From: Ignavibacteriaceae bacterium
Lineage (GTDB): Bacteria; Bacteroidota; Ignavibacteria; Ignavibacteriales; Ignavibacteriaceae
Length of the DNA: 64,000 nucleotides
Assembly: GCA_013388545.1 (NCBI GenBank)
Contig: JACAFB010000031.1
Coordinates: 62,001 to 126,000 of the forward strand
Direction: 5' to 3'
A model generated the notes under the pieces. That model had not been told where the DNA came from. It saw only the letters and a program-made list of their open reading frames with translations, and did not search any database. Below are positions 45,369 through 54,498 of this stretch, piece after piece; position 1 is the stretch's first letter, and every line of letters begins with the position of its first letter. The position numbers and the translations under genes were made by a program.

Positions 45369-47156
45369 TTACTTTAAGAGCATCATCTTCTTTGAACTGG
45401 TGAAATTACCAGCTTTCAAAGTGTAGATATATAATCCTGATGCCAGATTTGAAGCATCAAAATTAACAGTGTATGAACCTGCATCTTTTGTTGTATTAAC
45501 AAGCTCTGCAACTTCATTACCAAGTACATCGTAAACCTTTAAGCTGACATTGCCTCTTTCAGCAACACTATAGGTTATCTTTGTGCTTGGGTTGAAAGGA
45601 TTTGGATAGTTCTGTCCAAGATCAAATGAATAAACAGAAACCGGATCTTTTACATCTGTGAAAACAAATGTAACTGGTGCAACATAAAATACTGCTGGGC
45701 CAAGATTGTTATAAATGTGAGTAGTATTACCGGCCTCATACCAGTAACCAACGAAAGCAGTATAACTTCCGCCGCCATTGGTTCTCAGAGTTGGAGCCAT
45801 GTGTGAACCGTTCTCATTCATTAAATCGGTTTCGGTTAGGTTAATAGGAGCAGACCAGTCACCTGACAATGATCTGTAAGAGAAATACACGTCGCAAAGC
45901 GAATCACCGGCAGTTGGTGAGCCATTAGTCCAGGTAGCAGCCAGTACGTCTCTTTCTTTATTCATTGCTAACCAGGCAGAAGGACCATGCTGTCCAAGTC
46001 CTGGGCTAGGATCCTGGAATCTCGTGAATGTTGAATCAGTAATACCGGAGAAGATCACCTTTCCATCCCAGCCGGTAGGTGTTTCAAATACCTCAACAAG
46101 TGCGTTAATACCAGAGTTGTTATCTATAGTAGTGTCAGTTACTGAGAATGTTAAATGGACATATCCATCTTTATCAACATTGATATCACCGGCATAAGAA
46201 ACAAATCCATCGCCTTTAATAAAATCGTAAAGACGATCGTAGTTGCTGAGAGCAGGAATGGTTCTGAAGTCACATACTTTTATTGGTGCCCAGGTAGCTC
46301 CAAAATCGGTTGATTTTGAATAACCGGGATACCAACCGCTAACGATTGGATCGCCAGGATTAGGATCGGGCATTGTACCAAGGAAACCAACGTAAGTTAC
46401 ATTATTAAATCCAACCCCTCCAATACCAATATTACCACCATCTCCGAAAGCAGCAGAGTTTAGGTTTGGATCGTCAACGGGAGTAATAGTTCCAAAATCC
46501 TGTGTTCTGAAAATTCTATAGGAAGCATCTCCTTGATTATCTGTTCCCCAGAAAAACCAGTCAGCACTTGTCCAACAAGGGACCTGAGAACTGTAAGCTG
46601 GTGGACCTTGATCAATTGCTGAGAATGGGCTTCCGAAGCCAAGCGGCTGATCAGCACCATAACCTAAAAATCCAAATGTAGATGGATTAAGTTCCGGCCA
46701 GGAGAACAAGCCTGTTGTAGCAGACAAGTTACCACCGGTTGGATTACCTATTGCCATGCTTGGATATCTTGCAAGCTTCTGAGGAGCAGCACCATTTACT
46801 GCTGCTATTCTTGTCCAGGTTAAACCTGCATCTGTTGAAATGTTGTACCACAACTCACCAGAACCAGTAGCATAAGGGGTTTTCCCTCTGTGTAATAATG
46901 CAACGACATCCGCATCCTGGTCGAAAGCAATTGGGTTTAGAACTGAGATTGCTGGTCCGAATGAGTTTGCCATTGTATCAACAGCAACCCAGGGAGCTGC
47001 AAGAGGACCAACACCACCATCATTACGGATAAGGCCATCAAATTGAGGCTCTTCCATAAGAATCGGTGCTTTTTTATCAAGCACTCTCTCTTGTGCTAAT
47101 CCAATAACCGGGAGGAGTGAGATAAGGAGTAATATAACGGAAAGTTTTTTTAGCAT
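45369..47156 (-). CDS. T9SS-substrate secreted protein
   Basis: The 595-residue protein has a signal peptide (1-21) and, from about residue 30 to 500, beta-rich sequence with sialidase-like BNR hints such as STDAGLTWTR and KSTDFGATWAPIKV. It ends in a T9SS type A sorting domain (FDLGQNYPNPFNPSTKITYS, ending KKMMLLK). It may be an extracellular enzyme or binding protein, but no active-site motif was identified. It heads the surface gene run 47.2-37.2 kb, with AAAGGAGAG before its ATG. Confidence 0.82.
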   Translation of the reverse strand: MLKKLSVILLLISLLPVIGLAQERVLDKKAPILMEEPQFDGLIRNDGGVGPLAAPWVAVDTMANSFGPAISVLNPIAFDQDADVVALLHRGKTPYATGSGELWYNISTDAGLTWTRIAAVNGAAPQKLARYPSMAIGNPTGGNLSATTGLFSWPELNPSTFGFLGYGADQPLGFGSPFSAIDQGPPAYSSQVPCWTSADWFFWGTDNQGDASYRIFRTQDFGTITPVDDPNLNSAAFGDGGNIGIGGVGFNNVTYVGFLGTMPDPNPGDPIVSGWYPGYSKSTDFGATWAPIKVCDFRTIPALSNYDRLYDFIKGDGFVSYAGDINVDKDGYVHLTFSVTDTTIDNNSGINALVEVFETPTGWDGKVIFSGITDSTFTRFQDPSPGLGQHGPSAWLAMNKERDVLAATWTNGSPTAGDSLCDVYFSYRSLSGDWSAPINLTETDLMNENGSHMAPTLRTNGGGSYTAFVGYWYEAGNTTHIYNNLGPAVFYVAPVTFVFTDVKDPVSVYSFDLGQNYPNPFNPSTKITYSVAERGNVSLKVYDVLGNEVAELVNTTKDAGSYTVNFDASNLASGLYIYTLKAGNFTSSKKMMLLK

Positions 47157-47379
47157 AATGCTCTCCTTTTATTGTTAAGTGAGATTTGTTAATTAAGATA
47201 TTGAGCAAAAACAATAAATCAATGGAAATTTTATTAAAAACTTAATATTAACTTATTGTTAATTCTAAACACCTCGAAAAAATACTACATTACCATTCTT
47301 TAGTCAAGTAAAAATCCCCTTTATTTTTTGTTCAGAAATACAGTTTTTTCTGATAAATGTCAAGCAATAATAAAATCCG

Positions 47380-48966
47380 CTAAAAATTAATTCGAACCGC
47401 TCTTATGTCTTTTATTCCATCTATCGATGAAATCTGATTTATCACTTTTTCATCTACGGGATTATCAACATTAACTACTGTAAGCGCTTCACCACCAATG
47501 ACTGTTCTGCCAAGCGAAAGCCCTGCAATATTAATTTGTTTATCAGCTAAAACACTGCCTACTTTAGCAAGCATTCCGGGCCGGTCTATGTTGAAATATA
47601 AAAGCATATTCCCAAAGGGATTTATTTCAAGACTAAAATTATCATATCGAACAATGCGTATTTCATTTAATCCGAAAACTGTTCCGGCAATTGTTTTTTT
47701 TAATTTCTCACCTTCGCACTCAATCGTAAGAAGATTATTATAATTTTCATTAACTGAGCTTTGAGTTTGATTGATTGTAATTCCAAGTTCCCGGGCAATA
47801 AATGGAGCACTGATAAAATTAACAGGATCAGTAAGTCTTTCAGATAAGAAACCCTGAAGTACATATGCAATTATCATCTCGCTATTTCTCTGAAGCATTT
47901 CACCGGAAAGCGAAAGATTTATTTTTTTCAGGTTCCCTTCTAAAAGCTGAGATTGCAATGAACCGAGTGCTTTAGCAAGCTTGATATATGGTTTTAAATT
48001 TTCCGAAATTTCATTTCCCGGCGAAGTATTAACCGCACCGGAGATCTGGTTATTGTTAAATAGCGCAATTATCTGCTCGGCTATTTGAATAGCAACTTTA
48101 ACCTGTGCTTCCTCCGTTGAGGCACCAAGATGAGGTGTGCACAGCACTTTTGGATGTGTGAACAGCTTACTTTTGAAATCAGGAGGTTCTTGTTCATAAA
48201 CATCAAAAGCCGCTGCAGAAACCTGACCTGAATCTAATGCACTGATCAGTGCTGCTTCATCAACTAATCCTCCGCGGGCACAATTAATAATCTTAACTCC
48301 TTTTTTGCATTTAGCGAGCGAGTGCTCAGAAATAATATTTCTTGTTTGCTCATTGAATGGAACATGTAAAGTAATAATATCTGAGGTTTCAAACAGCTCA
48401 TTCAGAGCAACGGGTTTTATTCCGGCTTTAAGAGAGACTTCTTCTGAAAGCAAAGGATCAAAACCAATGACTTTCATTCCGAACGCTTTAGCTCTTAGCG
48501 CAACTTCCTTCCCAATTTTTCCTAATCCGATTATGCCAAGAGTTTTATTATTGAGTTCGGAACCTTTGAATGACTTTCTTTCCCATTTTCCCTGACGAAG
48601 AGAGATGTTAGCCTGAGCGATATTTCTCGACATACCAAGCATCAAGGCAATTGTGTGCTCAGCGGTAGAAATTGTGTTGCCGCCGGGAGTATTCATAACA
48701 ATTATTCCTTTTCGGGTAGCTGCATCAACATCAATATTATCAACTCCTGTTCCTGCCCTTCCTATCACTTCCATATTTTCCATGTGTTTAATCAGCTCGG
48801 AATTAACCTGAGTTTCGCTTCTTACAACAAGCCCATTGTAACCGGGAATTATTTTTTTAAGTTCATCAGGTAAAATTCCTGTTCTGAAATGGACATCAAA
48901 TCCGGCTTCACTTAGCATAGAGACACATTGCTTGTCAACCGGATCGCTAACAAGTATTTTCTTCAT
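47380..48966 (-). CDS. serA: D-3-phosphoglycerate dehydrogenase SerA (long form)
   Basis: SerA oxidises 3-phosphoglycerate in the first step of serine synthesis. The 528-residue long form has the NAD-binding GIIGLGKIGKEVALRAKAFG, the substrate block VVRSETQVNSELI, the catalytic-region INCARGGLVDEAALI and HLGASTEEAQVKVA, then an intervening ASB domain (about 315-450) and a C-terminal ACT domain (about 455-528). It differs from the 396-residue protein at 16784. Thioredoxin lies 16 bases upstream. Confidence 0.93.
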   Translation of the reverse strand: MKKILVSDPVDKQCVSMLSEAGFDVHFRTGILPDELKKIIPGYNGLVVRSETQVNSELIKHMENMEVIGRAGTGVDNIDVDAATRKGIIVMNTPGGNTISTAEHTIALMLGMSRNIAQANISLRQGKWERKSFKGSELNNKTLGIIGLGKIGKEVALRAKAFGMKVIGFDPLLSEEVSLKAGIKPVALNELFETSDIITLHVPFNEQTRNIISEHSLAKCKKGVKIINCARGGLVDEAALISALDSGQVSAAAFDVYEQEPPDFKSKLFTHPKVLCTPHLGASTEEAQVKVAIQIAEQIIALFNNNQISGAVNTSPGNEISENLKPYIKLAKALGSLQSQLLEGNLKKINLSLSGEMLQRNSEMIIAYVLQGFLSERLTDPVNFISAPFIARELGITINQTQSSVNENYNNLLTIECEGEKLKKTIAGTVFGLNEIRIVRYDNFSLEINPFGNMLLYFNIDRPGMLAKVGSVLADKQINIAGLSLGRTVIGGEALTVVNVDNPVDEKVINQISSIDGIKDIRAVRINF

Positions 48967-48982
48967 TAGTTGAGTTTTTATA

Positions 48983-49303
48983 TCAGATTACTGAATTAAG
49001 TTTTTGTACTATTACATTTTTGGGAACTGCACCAATAATTGTATCCTTAAGTTTGCCTTCCTTAAACAGTAGTAAAGTAGGTATACTGCGAACGCCGTAT
49101 TTTATAGAGGTTTGTTGATTCTCATCAACGTCGAGTTTACAAATCTTTGCTTTTCCTTCATATTCATTTGCAAGCTCTTCAATTATTGGGGCAATCATCT
49201 TACAGGGGCCACACCAGACCGCCCAAAAATCAATGAGCACAGGAAGAGAAGATTTTAATACTTCGTCGTCAAAATTTGAATCTGTTATGTTCTGAGGTTT
49301 CAT
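48983..49303 (-). CDS. trxA: Thioredoxin
   Basis: Thioredoxin reduces protein disulfides in the cytoplasm. The 106-residue product has the active site VWCGPCKMIAPI (Cys31 and Cys34), the cis-proline block RSIPTLLLFKEGK and no signal peptide. It is located between the SDR gene and serA with short gaps, so the three may be cotranscribed. The length is the standard one. Confidence 0.95.
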   Translation of the reverse strand: MKPQNITDSNFDDEVLKSSLPVLIDFWAVWCGPCKMIAPIIEELANEYEGKAKICKLDVDENQQTSIKYGVRSIPTLLLFKEGKLKDTIIGAVPKNVIVQKLNSVI

Positions 49304-49336
49304 AAGCTTCCTGAAAATATTTATTCATTAATAAAA

Positions 49337-50155
49337 CTATTCGCCCTGTCCCACATAATTAACAATATCCTCCCCTCCATCAGCATTAATAATACCGCCA
49401 GATATCCACTCACCGCCTTCTCTGCACAATAGAGAGATTACTTTCGCAACGTCTTCCGGAGTGGTTAGTCTTCCTTTAGGATTTTTTCTTTGTGCCACTT
49501 CAATCATTTTTTGATTGCCCGGAATTTTTCTTAATGCAGGAGTATCGGTTACGCCTGCCATAATTGAATTAACTGAAATGTCGTAAGGGCCCAGTTCCAA
49601 AGCAAGCTGCCGAACGTGAGACTCTAGAGAAGCTTTAGCTGCGGAAACAGCTCCATAATATGGAATTGCAGAATGACTGCCGGAACTAGTCATTACAAAT
49701 ATTCTGCCTTTCTTCATAAAAAGGTTATTCGCAATTAAATCCTGCACCCAATAAATCAATGAATGAGCCATAACGTCCAGAGTCATTTCAAGCTGAGCTT
49801 TGGTTAATGCCTGTTCATTATCTTTAGGAATAAAAGGTTTCAGCGTTCCGAAAGCAAGTGAGTGCATTAGAACTTTTACAACCGGCTGACGATGAAAAGT
49901 ATTTACAAGCTCTTTTATTATTTCTTCACGTTTGAAAGCATCTGCAGCATTAGCATTGAAGAACAGAGACTTTGAACCAAATGAATGTATTTCGTCAATA
50001 ATTCTCTCAACATTATGCATGGTTGCCTGCCTGTCGAGATGAATGCCAATAATGTTGTATCCATCTTCGGCTAACTTAAGAGCAGCAGCTTCACCAAATC
50101 CTGATGAGGCTCCAAGGATCATTGCCCATTGATTATGCTTTTCACCTGGTTTCAT
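49337..50155 (-). CDS. Enoyl-ACP reductase-like SDR
   Basis: Short-chain dehydrogenases use a Rossmann fold and a Ser/Tyr/Lys triad. The 272-residue product has the cofactor loop GASSGFGEAA, the HSLAFGTLKPF block resembling enoyl-ACP reductases, the catalytic stretch TSSGSHSAIPYYGAVSAAKA and the FabI/FabL-like segment AKASLESHVRQLALELGP. It may catalyse the last step of the fatty-acid elongation cycle (FabL-type, NADPH). Other SDR activity cannot be excluded. The thioredoxin gene follows by 33 bases. Confidence 0.65.
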   Translation of the reverse strand: MKPGEKHNQWAMILGASSGFGEAAALKLAEDGYNIIGIHLDRQATMHNVERIIDEIHSFGSKSLFFNANAADAFKREEIIKELVNTFHRQPVVKVLMHSLAFGTLKPFIPKDNEQALTKAQLEMTLDVMAHSLIYWVQDLIANNLFMKKGRIFVMTSSGSHSAIPYYGAVSAAKASLESHVRQLALELGPYDISVNSIMAGVTDTPALRKIPGNQKMIEVAQRKNPKGRLTTPEDVAKVISLLCREGGEWISGGIINADGGEDIVNYVGQGE

Positions 50156-50270
50156 TAGTGAATTATAACCTCGTTTTGTGGCTTGAAAATTTCAGGGTGG
50201 AATAATACTAAAACCGATTTAGTTAAACAACAAAATGTTTTCATTCCGGCAAACAGCAAAATTTCTCTTT

Positions 50271-53200
50271 TTACTTCTTCCAGAGAATCAGCGAATCATC
50301 ACCTAACAGGTTGACAATCTCCCTGATAAATTTTTTACTCAGCTTAACCCGGTGATCCTTCAGGTTGAAAAGACTACCCTTATTTCCATTTTGAGTTAAA
50401 TGAAGATATACAGGCGTGCTGCCTTTATTAGCAGATAAAATATTTTTTACAGCAAGAATTTTTTCGGGCTCATTTTTTTCTTTTGCGATTACTATGCGAA
50501 TGCTTTGCGTCATTTCTTCTCTGGCCAAATCTATGGGAATAAGCTTGTTGATGTGCAGCTTAATTGCATCACCGCTGCTCTCAAGTTTACCAATGATAAA
50601 TACAGGTTCTTCAAGCTTCAAAAATTTTCCGTACTGATCATATATTTTTGAAAACATTATGCATTCGGATGAACCCGAAAAATCATCAAGCTTGAAAAAT
50701 GCCATTGTCCTTCCAACCCGGTCGATTTTAGTTTCAAGCTCTGTAATTATTCCGCAGGCAGTAACATCAACTTCAGCTTCATCAAGATCTGCCGTTTCAC
50801 CCAGATGAATAGATGAGAATGATTTGTATTCAACTTCATAATCATAAAACGGATGACCGGTTACATAGAAACCGATCACCTGACGCTCTTTACTCAATGT
50901 TTCTCTTTCGCTCCATTCTTCTGCCGGAAGGAGTTTCGGTTCAGGAATTCTGACTTCTTCTTCGATGTGTCCGAACAGACTTTCGCTCGTTCTGATCTTT
51001 GAATTTTGAACTTTGTGAGCAAAATCAAGTGCAAGTTCTATAGAATTAAAAAGTTGTGAGCGTGATTTATTAATAGAATCAAAAGCACCGGCAAGAACTA
51101 ATCCTTCGAGACATCTTTTATTAACTATACGGTTATCAACATTCACGCAAAAATCAAAAATACTCGTAAAATTTCTGCTAAGTTTTTCTCTGCTCCTGAT
51201 AATTTCTTCAACCGCTGATACTCCGACGTTTTTAATTGCAGAAAGACCAAACCGGATTTTACCGTCAACAACATCAAAACCCACGGAAGGATTGTTTACG
51301 TCCGGAGGAAGTACAACAATTTTCAACTTGCGGCAGTCTTCAAGAAATCCGGAAACTTTATTTGTGTTTTCAAATTCATTAGTCAGGCTTGCTGCAAGAA
51401 ATTCAGCTGTGTAATGAGCTTTTATATAAGCTGTTTGATATGCAACGTAACTATATGCAACCGAATGGCTCTTGTTGAAACCATAATTTGCAAATTTAAA
51501 GATAGCTTCAAATATCTCTTCGGCAATTTTTTTATCAATGCCATTCTTTACAGCACCGTTTATAAATTTTACTTTCTGTTCTTTCATCACGCGTAAATCT
51601 TTTTTACCCATAGCTCTGCGAAGAATATCTGCTTCCGAAAGAGTCATACCGGCAACTTTATTTGCAATTTGAATTACCTGCTCCTGATAAACAATAATAC
51701 CATAAGTTTCCTTTAAAATATTTTCAAGAATCGGATGCGGGTAAGTAACGGTTTGCCTTCCAAACTTTCTGTCAATATAATCGTTAATAAAGTCCATTGG
51801 CCCTGGTCTGTAAAGAGCATTCATTGCTGAAAGATCATTGATACTTGTCGGATGCAGTCTTTTCAGATACTCTCTCATAGGAGAAGATTCAAATTGAAAG
51901 ATTCCGGTCGTTTGTCCTTTTGAAAAAAGCTGAAAAGTTTTTTCATCATCAAGAGGAAGGTTATCAATATCAATTTCAACATTATGATTCTTTTTGATCA
52001 GAGCAATCGAGTCACGGATAATTGTCAATCTTCTCAAGCCTAAAAAGTCCATCTTCAGCAAACCGACATATTCAATTTCTTTCATATTGTATTGTGTAAC
52101 AACATCGGTTTGAGATACAGCGGTAGCCAGAGGTACATAATTACTTACATCATCGGGGGTGATAACAATACCCGCAGCATGTTTGGACATATTGCGGTTC
52201 ATTCCTTCCAATACTTTAGAGTACTTTATCAGGTTTTGAATATCAGGATCCGAAGATTCTTTTACCCATTTGAGCTCAGGAACATCAGCAAGCGCCTGAT
52301 CAATAGTAAATACTTTTCCGAATTTTGATGGGATGTGCTTAGTAATTTTATTTACGGTTGGAATCGGAATTTTCAAAACACGTGCAACGTCTCTGATAAC
52401 AGCTTTTGATGAAAGCCGGTTGAAAGTAATAATCTGGCTGACACAATCATTTCCATATTTTTTTCTTACATAATCAATCACTTCGGCTCTTTGATCATCG
52501 GCAAAATCAATGTCGATATCGGGTAAAGATTTTCTATCCGGATTTAAAAATCTCTCAAACAATAAATCATATTCAAGAGGATTTATGTTTGTTATTCCAA
52601 GACAGAATGCAACCAAACTACCGGCAGCACTTCCCCTTCCCGGGCCGACGACAATATTTTTCTTCTTTGATGAATTAATGAAATCCTGCACAATAAGAAA
52701 GTAACCCGAGAAGCCCATCGCTTTTATGGTGTTGAGCTCAAATTTAATTCTGTCCTCAATTTCAGAAGTTATATTTTTAATTTTTTTGTGAAGTCCTTCA
52801 TATGTCAACTGCTCAAGGTAATCATCAAAGGATTTAGCAGAAGAATCCCCGGGAATCGGGAAAACCGGGAAGTGATATTGACCGAAATCCAGTTTAATAT
52901 CAACCTTCTCTTCAATTTCAAGAGTGTTTTCAATTGCACCTTTATAATTCTTGAAAAGCTTTTTCATCTCGGAAGCAGATTTGAAGTAAATCTGATCTGT
53001 TCCATACCTCAACGTGCGAAAGTCTTCCCCGTTTTTATCTGAAAGTAGTAAAAGAATATTGTGAGCAATAGAATGTTCCCTTTCTATGTAATGACAGTCG
53101 TTTGTTGCAACCATCTTGATACCAAGCTCACGTGATAATCTCGGAACACCTTCAAGAATCGGTTTGTCAACTTCAAGATTATGATCCTGAATCTCCAGAT

Positions 53201-53735
53201 AAAAATCATCGCCGAATAATTCTTTAAACTTTATTGCATTCGCCCTTGCCTTTTCATAATCATTATTTACAAGGTATGAGGAAACAATTCCTGCAGCACA
53301 GGCAGATGTACAAATTAATCCTTCACTATGCTTTTTAAGTACATCAAAATCAATTCTTGGCCTGTAATAAAATCCTTCGAGATGACCGATGGTAGAAAGC
53401 TTTGAAAGATTTTCATAACCTTTATTATTTTTTGCAAGTAAAATTAAATGGTGATATGGTTTTGTTTTTTTTCTTCCATCAACCTCATCACCTTTACCGC
53501 GATCAGTTCTTTTACCCTCTTTTACGATGTAAGCTTCCATTCCAAGAATAGGTTTTATTCCCTCGCTTTTCGCTTTGCGATAGAATTCAGGAATGCCGTA
53601 TAAAACTCCATGGTCGGTTAAAGCAACTGCCTTCATATCATTATTTCTGGCAGCGTTAATTAGATGTTCAACCGTACAGGCACCGTCTTGTAAGCTGTAA
53701 TGTGTGTGATTATGAAGATGAATGAAATCTGACAT
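50271..53735 (-). CDS. dnaE: DNA polymerase III alpha subunit
   Basis: DnaE is the replicative polymerase. The 1,154-residue protein has the N-terminal PHP domain (FIHLHNHTHYSLQDGACT), the catalytic palm with GPGRGSAAGSLVAFCLGI and DIDIDFADDQRAEV, the fingers, then helix-hairpin-helix and an OB-fold region near the C terminus. All three expected acidic catalytic positions seem present. It belongs to the DnaE class rather than PolC. The upstream 299-base gap has a possible short-spaced promoter (TAATTTTG) close to the ATG. Confidence 0.97.
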   Translation of the reverse strand: MSDFIHLHNHTHYSLQDGACTVEHLINAARNNDMKAVALTDHGVLYGIPEFYRKAKSEGIKPILGMEAYIVKEGKRTDRGKGDEVDGRKKTKPYHHLILLAKNNKGYENLSKLSTIGHLEGFYYRPRIDFDVLKKHSEGLICTSACAAGIVSSYLVNNDYEKARANAIKFKELFGDDFYLEIQDHNLEVDKPILEGVPRLSRELGIKMVATNDCHYIEREHSIAHNILLLLSDKNGEDFRTLRYGTDQIYFKSASEMKKLFKNYKGAIENTLEIEEKVDIKLDFGQYHFPVFPIPGDSSAKSFDDYLEQLTYEGLHKKIKNITSEIEDRIKFELNTIKAMGFSGYFLIVQDFINSSKKKNIVVGPGRGSAAGSLVAFCLGITNINPLEYDLLFERFLNPDRKSLPDIDIDFADDQRAEVIDYVRKKYGNDCVSQIITFNRLSSKAVIRDVARVLKIPIPTVNKITKHIPSKFGKVFTIDQALADVPELKWVKESSDPDIQNLIKYSKVLEGMNRNMSKHAAGIVITPDDVSNYVPLATAVSQTDVVTQYNMKEIEYVGLLKMDFLGLRRLTIIRDSIALIKKNHNVEIDIDNLPLDDEKTFQLFSKGQTTGIFQFESSPMREYLKRLHPTSINDLSAMNALYRPGPMDFINDYIDRKFGRQTVTYPHPILENILKETYGIIVYQEQVIQIANKVAGMTLSEADILRRAMGKKDLRVMKEQKVKFINGAVKNGIDKKIAEEIFEAIFKFANYGFNKSHSVAYSYVAYQTAYIKAHYTAEFLAASLTNEFENTNKVSGFLEDCRKLKIVVLPPDVNNPSVGFDVVDGKIRFGLSAIKNVGVSAVEEIIRSREKLSRNFTSIFDFCVNVDNRIVNKRCLEGLVLAGAFDSINKSRSQLFNSIELALDFAHKVQNSKIRTSESLFGHIEEEVRIPEPKLLPAEEWSERETLSKERQVIGFYVTGHPFYDYEVEYKSFSSIHLGETADLDEAEVDVTACGIITELETKIDRVGRTMAFFKLDDFSGSSECIMFSKIYDQYGKFLKLEEPVFIIGKLESSGDAIKLHINKLIPIDLAREEMTQSIRIVIAKEKNEPEKILAVKNILSANKGSTPVYLHLTQNGNKGSLFNLKDHRVKLSKKFIREIVNLLGDDSLILWKK

Positions 53736-54034
53736 GTTAAATCAAAATTAAAATTATTACGCGATCAAAAAATTAAGAATGTCATCTCAAGCTTTTCAAA
53801 GAACGAAAGTTAATTCACTCTTGGAAAAGCCTGCCTGTTCAAAACAGTTATTAAATAACAGGAAAATTTTTCAGAAATTTTGTAAGTGCTGATCGAAGTT
53901 AATGAAATTGAAAATCAAAATCTAAAAAGGGAAAATAATTTTTAGGCTGAAAAGTTTTTAACAGGTTAAATTATGATTTTAATATAAGACAAAAATTATG
54001 TCAATTTACATTTAAGTTTCTACAGTTTATGTCA
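53736..54034. other. Gap between dut and dnaE
   Basis: This 299-base stretch has no recognisable gene. On the minus strand TAATTTTG occurs about ten bases before the dnaE ATG, with TTTTTTG 15 bases upstream: a possible but short-spaced promoter. An inverted repeat CCTGTT...AACAGG (53834-53862) may form a weak terminator for the dut transcript. Confidence 0.4.
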
Positions 54035-54487
54035 TCATTTCTTTCCTGTATGCCCAAATCCACCTTCACCGCGATGGGAAGAATTTAATTCATTCACTTC
54101 TTCAATTTCTGCATAATATACTTTTGAAAGAATTAATTGAGCAATCCGGTCTCCACGTGAGATTAAAAATTTTTCTTTGCCAAAATTCATAAGGATAATT
54201 TTTACTTCACCCCGATAATCTGAATCAATGGTTCCCGGTGAATTTAAAACTCCGATTGAATGATTTGCAGCTAATCCGCTTCTTGGTCTTACCTGCAGTT
54301 CATAACCGGGAGGAATTTCTACAGAAAGATTTGTGGGAATCAACTCGGCTTTTCCCGGTTCGAGAAAAAAGCTTTTATCTATTGCCGCACGGATGTCCAT
54401 TCCGGCGCTGCCCTGTGTTGAGTAAGAAGGGAGCGGAATATCTTCGTATCCTTTTCTTAATCTTTTTAGTTTTATTGTTATCTTCAT
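54035..54487 (-). CDS. dut: dUTP diphosphatase
   Basis: Dut hydrolyses dUTP to dUMP, protecting DNA from uracil. The 150-residue trimeric-type protein shows the conserved motifs: SAGMDIRAAI, RPRSGLAANHSIGVLN (with the substrate-contact Arg-Ser-Gly), GTIDSDYRGEVKIIL, RGDRIAQLILSKV, and the C-terminal phosphate-binding arm RGEGGFGHTGKK. It follows the flippase gene after 11 bases and is the last gene of that run. Confidence 0.96.
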   Translation of the reverse strand: MKITIKLKRLRKGYEDIPLPSYSTQGSAGMDIRAAIDKSFFLEPGKAELIPTNLSVEIPPGYELQVRPRSGLAANHSIGVLNSPGTIDSDYRGEVKIILMNFGKEKFLISRGDRIAQLILSKVYYAEIEEVNELNSSHRGEGGFGHTGKK

Positions 54488-54498
54488 TGATTGAATGA

